A stretch of 11,211 nucleotides of DNA. Source: CAUJGQ01 sp038325665. GTDB lineage: Bacteria > Chloroflexota > Dehalococcoidia > CAUJGQ01. Position numbers and translations under genes: made by a program. Shown here piece after piece: positions 6,794 through 11,211 of this stretch. The notes under the pieces are model-generated. The model was not told the DNA's origin. It made no database searches and worked only from the letters and a program-made list of their open reading frames with translations. Each line of letters opens with the position of its first letter. Positions within the stretch are counted from its first letter, which is position 1. The DNA lies in NCBI GenBank assembly GCA_038325665.1, contig JBBQJF010000156.1, positions 1 through 11,211 of the forward strand, in the 5' to 3' direction.

Positions 6794-6926
6794 GTGCGAC
6801 CTCGGGGTCCTGAAAGACGCCTATGTACTCGATTCCTGTCAGGGGCCTGTCGGGTGAGCGGACGCGCCGCGATCTGCTGGCGGGGCGTGGGTGGGACGCC
6901 AACTCCGAACGTGGGCGACCCTGGAC

Positions 6927-7514
6927 TCATTGCGGCCGGTACTCGCGCGGTCCGCTGGGCGGGATGAAATCGGTCAGGGGCGGCGGCGATGGCGGCGGCT
7001 GAGTCACCGGTGTGACGGGACTGCCAACGCGCACGATCGCATCGCGCAGTGGTTCGGCGGCGCGAATGCGCCCGAGCGCACGGGGCTTGTTGCCGGTGTG
7101 TAGGGTGACGTGGTGGGTGCCGCGCCGCCGGTCCCAATCGTCCTGGACCAACTCAACACCCTCCAACCCGCCCAAGGATATCTCTTCGATGCGGGGGGAT
7201 GCGCGGAGCGAGCCGCGCCGTCGCCAGATTAATAGACGCTGATCGGTCATCCCAACCCACTCGCGCGGTCGATGCCAGCGGCGCAGTGGATAGCGGGCGA
7301 GCACGATCAGCAGCAGGGGCGGCAGCACCAGCCCTAGCAGCTTTGGCACGGTACCGTCGAGCTGCAAGAACAGCACGACTCCGATGATCGGGCTGAACAA
7401 TGCCAGCATTTCAGCGGGCATCGCCAGCGGCCCGGTGGTCGAGCCAAGTTCAGTCTCGCCGGCCGCTAGTAGACGCTCCCCACGCGGCAGCAGCCCAGTG
7501 AACGGTTCACGCAT
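6927..7514 (-). CDS. Two-helix membrane protein with PH-like segment and proline-rich tail
   Basis: 195 residues from the ATG at 7514. The frame is open further upstream to 7715 but that part is Arg/Pro-rich shadow without structure. A soluble N-terminus (1-30, GLLPRGERLLAAGET) recalls the 'gE.vl..g' opening of bacterial PH-domain membrane proteins. Two hydrophobic helices follow (about 36-52 and 58-75) with a tight turn, then a basic segment (RRWHRPREW) and a strand-rich part: GMTDQRLLIWRRR (88-100), EEISLGGLEGVELVQDDW (110-127), THHVTLHTG (133-141) and the closing helix AAEPLRDAIVRVG. The order of two helices, 'T..RL...' strand and 'I.l..i..v' strand fits the bPH/YdbT-type family. The last 30 residues are rich in proline (PPPSPPPL). 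No Shine-Dalgarno precedes the ATG; TACCCT lies 6 bases before it, so a leaderless start is possible. Function unknown. Confidence 0.7.
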   Translation of the reverse strand: MREPFTGLLPRGERLLAAGETELGSTTGPLAMPAEMLALFSPIIGVVLFLQLDGTVPKLLGLVLPPLLLIVLARYPLRRWHRPREWVGMTDQRLLIWRRRGSLRASPRIEEISLGGLEGVELVQDDWDRRRGTHHVTLHTGNKPRALGRIRAAEPLRDAIVRVGSPVTPVTQPPPSPPPLTDFIPPSGPREYRPQ

Positions 7515-7851
7515 GGAGGTAGGGTACCGGGTGAGGGCGCATGGAGAAAGGGGAGGACGGTTCGGATGCGCGCCCGGCCGGTTGCCGGCTACCCGCGTCG
7601 CCGGTGAACGCCGTCCCACTGACACGCCGCCAGGAAGAGCCGTCTTTTGCGACGTGTCTTGTGCGGGCAACGACGCGTCGGTAACCCATCGCGGGTTGCT
7701 GACCGCCAAGAACACGGTCCTCGTGAGCGGTGGTGGCGAACACCAGGCCGCCCCGCGCCCGCGCCGTGGCGCGTCGTGAGGGGACTGATCATGCGCTGCC
7801 GGCGGCCGGGCCGGGGCGTTGCGTCCGGAGGTTCGCGCGGCGAGCCTCGTT
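7515..7851. other. Gene-free stretch between the PH-like and cysteine-pair genes
   Basis: No reading frame here shows family similarity, a ribosome binding site or sensible composition. Only a small GCCGG-TTG-CCGGC stem (7577-7589) is visible. It probably holds the control region of the PH-like gene and the end of the small upstream gene's transcript. Confidence 0.4.
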
Positions 7852-8034
7852 CTAGTCCCGGTCTGCTACCAGGCATGACGCGATCTCGCGTCGCAGTCCG
7901 CCCGGCATCGCGCGGCTCGGCAGCCCGGTCTCACGGGTGAAGCAGCGCAGGCAGATGCAGCGCGGACGCGAGGCAAGCAAGACAGCCGCGTCGTCAAGCT
8001 CGACGGAAAAGTTGCAGAGAATACAGGTAACCAT
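7852..8034 (-). CDS. Small cysteine-pair (zinc-ribbon-like) protein
   Basis: 60 residues. The ATG at 8034 has GAGG 8 bases upstream. The protein starts with a zinc-knuckle-like pair Cys4-x2-Cys7 (VTCILCNF) and has a second group Cys26-x-Cys28-x2-Cys31 (CICLRC), separated by an acidic strand (VELDDAAVLL). This spacing would make a compact treble-clef or ribbon-like zinc site. A short helical tail (PGGLRREIASCLV, 44-56) follows. I recall similar 55-65 residue cysteine-pair proteins in Thermomicrobia-like genomes, always uncharacterised, but cannot confirm that here. There is no obvious operon partner: 290 bases separate it from the DUF35 gene upstream and 337 from the next gene downstream. It could be a redox or nucleic-acid binding accessory protein; nothing decides this. 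Confidence 0.65.
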   Translation of the reverse strand: MVTCILCNFSVELDDAAVLLASRPRCICLRCFTRETGLPSRAMPGGLRREIASCLVADRD

Positions 8035-8244
8035 GGTACGGCCCTCGTACGGTGTTACCTTCGATAACTCCCCCGCGCGCCAAACGTTAATCACATTTCC
8101 CTGACAGTCCCATTTTCACAGAGCATGAGTGTTGGGATTTGGAGGGACGGCCCCGCATTGCATGCCCGGTGGCGCCCCGGCGGAGCATGGGCGACTCCCT
8201 TGAAAGCAATGGACGGCGGCGGGGAACAGATGACCGACCGGGGG

Positions 8245-8278
8245 CGGGTGGGATGCGCCATGCGCGCCGTCCCCACCG
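8245..8278 (-). terminator. GC-rich hairpin after the DUF35 gene, possible terminator
   Basis: GGTGGG (from about 8247) can pair with CCCACC (8272-8277) around a loop that itself contains GCGC-CAT-GCGC. It lies 47-80 bases beyond the DUF35 stop on the minus strand. No T run follows, so the terminator reading is tentative. The rest of the 8035-8324 gap shows no gene. Confidence 0.25.
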
Positions 8279-8324
8279 GCTCCGGTCGTCTATCTCCCGC
8301 CGCCCGCGCGGACTTGCCCGCGAC

Positions 8325-8735
8325 TCACGCCGGCGTGAACATGGGCAGCGAGACCTCGGAGTCGGGCTGATCCTCCCACTGCACCTTGACGCGCATCCCG
8401 ATTTTGATGTCTTTGGTCGGATCGTTGACTCCGACGATGTTCGACATAACGCGGAACCCTTCATCGAGGTCAACATAGGCGAGCGCGTATGCGCCGAGGT
8501 CTTTGAACGATGGATTGCGGTTCTGACGAATCACGCTGTACGAGTACACCGTGCCCTCGCCCTTGGCCGTATGCCAGGTTTGGCTGGTGGAGCCGCATTT
8601 CGGGCAATGGCGGCGCGGATAGAAGATGATGTTGCTGCAGTCGTCGCAGGTCGGATAGGTCAACTCGTGGCGCTTGGTCGCCTCCCAGAACGGTTCGGTG
8701 TCCGGCTCGGGGAAACGCGGCAGCGGTCGTGGCAT
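8325..8735 (-). CDS. DUF35 zinc-ribbon/OB-fold acyl-CoA-associated protein (ChsH2-type)
   Basis: 136 residues, the normal length for the Zn-ribbon plus OB-fold family. The N-terminal helices (PDTEPFWEATKRHEL, 11-25) end in YPTCDDCSNIIFYPRRHCPKC: zinc ligands Cys30, Cys33, Cys44, Cys47. The OB domain follows with GEGTVYSYSVIRQNRNPSF (59-77), YALAYVDLDEGFRVMSNIVGV (82-102) and IGMRVKVQWED (113-123). These proteins partner thiolase-like or hydratase-like subunits; in the actinobacterial ChsH2/Ltp2 system the DUF35 part is needed by the partner for activity or for binding the acyl-CoA. AAGGAG sits 8 bases before the ATG at 8735, and the thiolase-like gene ends 30 bases upstream on the same strand, so the two are surely an operon and probably a complex. 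The substrate cannot be read from this subunit. Confidence 0.93.
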   Translation of the reverse strand: MPRPLPRFPEPDTEPFWEATKRHELTYPTCDDCSNIIFYPRRHCPKCGSTSQTWHTAKGEGTVYSYSVIRQNRNPSFKDLGAYALAYVDLDEGFRVMSNIVGVNDPTKDIKIGMRVKVQWEDQPDSEVSLPMFTPA

Positions 8736-8765
8736 GGTTGAGTTCTCCTTCTCCCGGTCCCCTAC

Positions 8766-9959
8766 CTAATCACGGGCGAGAATGACGGTGCCCGCCGCGT
8801 GGCGGGTGCCGAGCATACCGCCATTGCCGTGAGCCACGGCGAGACGCGCATTTTGCTTCTGCGAGGTTGATTCACCACGGAGCTGGCGCGCGGCCTCGAG
8901 CAGCAGGAAGATGCCGCGCATGCCGGGGTGATTGGACGATAGCCCACCGCCGTCAGTGTTGAGCGCCATACCGGGGGTGTCGAAGCGCAGCCGGCCACCC
9001 TGCACGAACGCTCCGCCCTCACCCTTCTTGCAGAAGCCAAGGTCTTCGAGAATCGTCAGTACCGTGATCGTGAACGAGTCGTAGATCATGACGCTGTCTA
9101 GCTCGTCCGGACGCACGCCCGCCTCGGCGAACGCGGGCGGACCGGACTGCACCGCCGCGCTGGAGGTGATATCGCGGTCATTCTCCGGGTAGCGGGTCGC
9201 CTCGCCGGCGCCGATCAGCCAGACCGGCGGCTTCTTGCATCCGCGGGCCACATCGGCGGAGGCGATCACCACCGCGCCGCCGCCGTCCGACACCATGCAG
9301 CAGTCAAGCAGGTGGAGCGGGTCGGCGATGACGCGCGACTCGACCACATCTTGAACCGTAATCTCGCCCGTGCCGACGAAACCGAGATCCTCCATCGCCT
9401 TCACGGCTTCAGGATTGCGTACGGCATGGGCGCGGGTGGCGACCGAGATTTCGGCAAGCTGCTCGGGCGTCGTGCCATATTGATGCATATGGCGGTGCGC
9501 GACCAGCGCGTAGTTCGAGATTAGCGTCTGGCCCCACGGATCTTCCATGTTGCCGACGGCGTTGGGCGCGCCCTGGCCGGTGCCGCCTCCGGTGCCGATC
9601 GCCCGTGCATCGGAGTGGGCGGTGGAGCCGTAGCTGAGCAGCGCCACCTTGCACTTGCCGGCGGCGATGTCGCGCATCGCGTGCGCCGCCTGATATTCGT
9701 ACGAGCTACCACCGGTCGCGGTCGTGTCGATCACGTTGGGGTAGAAGCCGAAGTACTCGGCCAGGTTTAACCCGGCCATCGTGCCGCCATCACTGGCGTC
9801 GTAGATGCCGTCAACGTCGCTCCATTTCAGCCCGGCGTCTTCGAGCGCCTTGCGAGCGCTCTCCGCTTTGATCCGCAGCGCGGTCATGCCCGGCTCCACC
9901 TTGCGAAGCGGATACTCGTAAATGCCGACGATTGCCGCGTCCCGCTTTTGTGAGGCCAT
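8766..9959 (-). CDS. Thiolase-like protein without evident nucleophilic Cys (SCP2/Ltp2-type)
   Basis: 397 residues from the ATG at 9959, with GAGAGGAG about 7 bases upstream; the frame is open to 10088 but the extra part has no similarity. Thiolase features: KRDAAIVGIYEYPLRKV (5-21), WSDVDGIYDASDGG (46-59), DGGGAVVIASADVARG (225-240), MIYDSFTITVLTILEDLGFC (291-310), ALNTDGGGLSSNHPGMRGIFLLLEA (332-356) and VAHGNGGMLG (375-384). The N-terminal nucleophile region, normally Cys-Ala/Ser-Ser-Gly, reads TGGSSYEYQ (82-90), and the usual C-terminal Cys-x-Gly reads HGNGG, so both reactive cysteines are absent. The HP of the GHP motif remains (His344). This pattern is that of the DUF35-linked SCP2/lipid-transfer thiolase branch, where Ltp2 cleaves beta-hydroxyacyl-CoA as an aldolase using tyrosines. 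Tyr293 in YDSF is a candidate. It is upstream of and co-directional with the DUF35 gene. True thiolysis is doubtful. Confidence 0.92.
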   Translation of the reverse strand: MASQKRDAAIVGIYEYPLRKVEPGMTALRIKAESARKALEDAGLKWSDVDGIYDASDGGTMAGLNLAEYFGFYPNVIDTTATGGSSYEYQAAHAMRDIAAGKCKVALLSYGSTAHSDARAIGTGGGTGQGAPNAVGNMEDPWGQTLISNYALVAHRHMHQYGTTPEQLAEISVATRAHAVRNPEAVKAMEDLGFVGTGEITVQDVVESRVIADPLHLLDCCMVSDGGGAVVIASADVARGCKKPPVWLIGAGEATRYPENDRDITSSAAVQSGPPAFAEAGVRPDELDSVMIYDSFTITVLTILEDLGFCKKGEGGAFVQGGRLRFDTPGMALNTDGGGLSSNHPGMRGIFLLLEAARQLRGESTSQKQNARLAVAHGNGGMLGTRHAAGTVILARD

Positions 9960-9972
9960 CGCGCACTCCTCT

Positions 9973-9990
9973 CGCACCATGCTCGGTGCG
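9973..9990. repeat. Leader hairpin before the thiolase-like gene
   Basis: CGCACC (9973-9978) and GGTGCG (9985-9990) form a perfect 6-bp stem with a 6-base loop, immediately upstream of the ribosome binding site of the thiolase-like gene. It would sit at the very 5' end of the transcript if the proposed promoter is right. Confidence 0.4.
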
Positions 9991-9995
9991 TAGCG

Positions 9996-10024
9996 ATGCT
10001 GCCACGTTCCGGCGGGAGCGTCAA
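9996..10024 (-). promoter_or_regulatory. Promoter candidate for the thiolase/DUF35 operon
   Basis: On the minus strand TTGACG (10019-10024, 5 of 6 to the -35 consensus) is followed after 17 bases by CAGCAT (9996-10001, only 3 of 6 to the -10 consensus). Position and spacing fit a leader of about 30 bases to the ATG at 9959. The weak -10 box keeps confidence low. The rest of the 330-base divergent region (9960-10289) contains the repeats listed separately and no gene. Confidence 0.3.
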
Positions 10025-10116
10025 CGCATGGCACGGTTGGCTGAAACGCGGACGGCCGCCCGCCCGCCTCCTCGCCTATCTCGCGCATCTTCGGACCCCT
10101 CGTTCGGTGACCGCGC

Positions 10117-10142
10117 GGACGCGGGCGACTCGCCGGGTCGCC
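10117..10142 (+). repeat. GC-rich palindromic repeat, copy 1
   Basis: This copy begins GGACGCGGGCGAC and ends CCGGGTCGCC; GGCGAC (10124-10129) can pair with GTCGCC (10137-10142). It shares 18 of the first 21 positions with the reverse complement of the element at 10175-10201, and its core with the hairpin at 11181-11211. It lies between the divergent thiolase and SDR genes. Confidence 0.45.
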
Positions 10143-10174
10143 TCTACGGAGGACTATCAGGTATGCCCGGACAC

Positions 10175-10201
10175 GGACGCCCCGGTCGGTCGCCCGCGTC
10201 C
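10175..10201 (-). repeat. GC-rich palindromic repeat, copy 2 (inverted)
   Basis: GGACGC (10175-10180) and GCGTCC (10196-10201) make a perfect 6-bp stem. Read on the minus strand the element starts GGACGCGGGCGACC and continues GACCGGG, matching copies 1 and 3 in the opposite orientation. Confidence 0.45.
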
Positions 10202-10289
10202 CGTAAGGCTCACGAGCGGGCGGCAGGCTTCGGGACGGAAACGGCTAAACTGACCACTGAGCGCTGACGGCTTATGAGGAGGGCCACGA

Positions 10290-11105
10290 ATGGGGACGCT
10301 CGACGGCAAGGTCGCGGTCATTACCGGCGGGGCGAGCGGCATCGGTGAGGCGACGGTGCGGCGGTTCGTGGCCGAGGGCGCGCGGGTGGTGATCGCTGAT
10401 ATTCAGGATGAGCGCGGCGCGGCGCTGTCCGCCTCGCTGGGCGACGGCGCGGTGTACCAGCGAACCGATGTCAGCCGGGAGGATGAGATCGAGGCCGCGG
10501 TGCAGCGTGCGCTCGACCAGTTCGGCCGCCTGGACTGCATGTTCAATAATGCCGGCTTCGGCGGAACCCGAGGGCCGATCGCCGCTATACCGGTCGATGA
10601 GTTCGACCACACCATGGCCGTGTTGTTTCGCGGCGTCTTTCTCGGAATGAAGTACGCGGCGCCGGTGATGACCGGTCAAGGGTCGGGCAGCATCATCAGC
10701 ACGGCAAGCGTCGCGGGACTTCAGGCGGGCCGCGGGCCGCATATCTACTCCGCGGCCAAGGCCGCGATCATCCACCTGACGCGCTCGGTGGCGATGGAGT
10801 TGGGTGAGAGCGGAGTGCGCGTGAACTGCATTTGTCCCGGCGGCATCGCCACACCGCTGCTCGCCCGCGGCCTCGGCGGCTCCGCCGAGGCGGTGGAGAC
10901 GATCAAGGGCAGACTCGCGCGCATCCAGCCGGTCCAGCGCGCCGGCTTGCCCGAGGATATCGCCGCCGCGGCCCTGTGGCTTGCCGGTGACGAATCGTCA
11001 TTCGTGACCGGGCACGCTCTGGTGGTGGATGGCGGCCTCACGGGCGGTACTCTGTGGTCTAGCCACCCGGAGACATTTCGGACGCACGAGCCGATGTCGT
11101 GGTGA
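10290..11105 (+). CDS. Classical SDR-family oxidoreductase
   Basis: 271 residues, cofactor-binding and catalytic residues complete. Motifs: nucleotide-binding TGGASGIG (12-19), Asp37 after the second beta strand (VVIAD), which favours NAD over NADP, Asp60 (RTDVS) holding the adenine, NNAG (86-89), catalytic Ser140, Tyr153 and Lys157 (HIYSAAK) and the PGGIATP segment (183-189). The C-terminus carries the usual SFVTGHALVVDGG (237-249). GAGGAGGG lies 6 bases before the ATG at 10290. It catalyses oxidation or reduction of an alcohol/ketone pair; substrate is not deducible. It is transcribed away from the thiolase/DUF35 operon across a 330-base divergent region, so a shared pathway, such as 3-hydroxyacyl or sterol-like oxidation before C-C cleavage, is possible but is inference. 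The last 20 residues (WSSHPETFRTHEPMSW) extend beyond the core and fit SDRs with a short substrate-lid tail. Confidence 0.95.
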   Translation: MGTLDGKVAVITGGASGIGEATVRRFVAEGARVVIADIQDERGAALSASLGDGAVYQRTDVSREDEIEAAVQRALDQFGRLDCMFNNAGFGGTRGPIAAIPVDEFDHTMAVLFRGVFLGMKYAAPVMTGQGSGSIISTASVAGLQAGRGPHIYSAAKAAIIHLTRSVAMELGESGVRVNCICPGGIATPLLARGLGGSAEAVETIKGRLARIQPVQRAGLPEDIAAAALWLAGDESSFVTGHALVVDGGLTGGTLWSSHPETFRTHEPMSW

Positions 11106-11106
11106 G

Positions 11107-11126
11107 GCCGGGTCGCTCGGCCCGGC
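11107..11126 (+). terminator. Hairpin directly after the SDR stop
   Basis: GCCGGG (11107-11112) and CCCGGC (11121-11126) form a perfect 6-bp GC stem around an 8-base loop, starting two bases after the SDR stop codon. No T run follows, so termination efficiency is unclear, but position favours a terminator or RNA 3'-end stabiliser. Confidence 0.4.
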
Positions 11127-11160
11127 GCGCTCTAGCGCAATAGTCGGGAACCCGTGGAGT

Positions 11161-11175
11161 GTTGCGTAGCGCAAC
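11161..11175. repeat. Small perfect hairpin GTTGCG/CGCAAC
   Basis: GTTGCG (11161-11166), loop TAG, CGCAAC (11170-11175). It lies between the post-SDR hairpin and the terminal palindromic repeat, so three stem-loops stand within 105 bases. Confidence 0.45.
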
Positions 11176-11180
11176 CACAC

Positions 11181-11211
11181 GGACGCGGGAGGGCGACCCA
11201 CCGGGTCGCCC
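11181..11211 (+). repeat. GC-rich palindromic repeat, copy 3 (at window edge)
   Basis: Starts GGACGCGGG like copies 1 and 2 and contains a perfect dyad: GGGCGACCC (11191-11199), spacer ACC, GGGTCGCCC (11203-11211). The window ends at the last base of the arm, so the element may continue. I recall very similar hairpins as abundant intergenic repeats in Chloroflexota genomes, but this could not be checked here. Confidence 0.6.

Noticed and set aside
8325..8338. 14-base perfect palindrome TCACGCCGGCGTGA
   Set aside because: It coincides with the last codons and stop of the DUF35 gene; a single coding palindrome with no second copy is weak evidence for an operator.
8139..8741. 200-codon open frame on the plus strand
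   Set aside because: Antisense to the DUF35 gene, whose zinc ligands and Shine-Dalgarno are clear; the opposite frame has no family similarity.

Overview
The window looks like bacterial chromosomal DNA of high GC content, with compact genes, good Shine-Dalgarno sites and mostly single-gene or short operon units. The gene set (CopC/CopD with secreted copper-type partners, a HNH_5 nuclease, an HpcH/HpaI aldolase, an Mca-like PIG-L deacetylase, a thiolase paired with a DUF35 zinc-ribbon/OB protein, and a classical SDR) is the kind of mix seen in free-living Chloroflexota such as Thermomicrobia or Dehalococcoidia relatives. That assignment is inference from family recognition only. I see no rRNA, tRNA, CRISPR array, transposase, phage gene or defence island.

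Layout. Bases 1-2793, minus strand: a promoter (2765-2793) followed by four secreted or membrane genes. They are a small His-rich exported protein, a secreted beta-sandwich protein with a C-terminal anchor, a YtkA/FixH-like membrane-anchored protein whose start overlaps the previous gene, and a CopC-CopD fusion that runs off the left edge. This is most simply read as a periplasmic or extracytoplasmic copper-handling operon. Bases 2908-3692: a 3'-truncated VOC/glyoxalase gene on the plus strand meets a minus-strand HNH_5 endonuclease gene, and the two stop codons share one CTAG.

Bases 3896-6656, minus strand: an HpcH/HpaI-type aldolase, a HAD-family phosphatase and a PIG-L (LmbE/Mca-like) deacetylase. 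The HAD gene has several possible starts; the best ribosome binding site points to a GTG well inside the longest frame. Bases 6927-8034, minus strand: a two-helix membrane protein with a bacterial PH-like segment and a proline-rich tail, then a 60-residue cysteine-pair protein.

Bases 8325-9959, minus strand: a DUF35 protein and a thiolase-like protein separated by 30 bases, a classic two-subunit acyl-CoA pair. The thiolase lacks an obvious nucleophilic cysteine, so it may act as an aldolase or other C-C lyase like the Ltp2/ChsH2 pairs, not as a true thiolase. Bases 10290-11105, plus strand: a divergent NAD(P)-dependent SDR. Together these could serve degradation of side chains or branched acyl compounds, but no substrate can be read from the sequence.

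The SDR gene is flanked by a family of GC-rich palindromic repeats: two direct and one inverted copy sharing a GGACGCGGG...CCGGG core, the last forming a perfect 9-bp-arm hairpin at the right edge. With the thiolase active site and the copper operon, this is the most interesting part of an otherwise fairly ordinary window.
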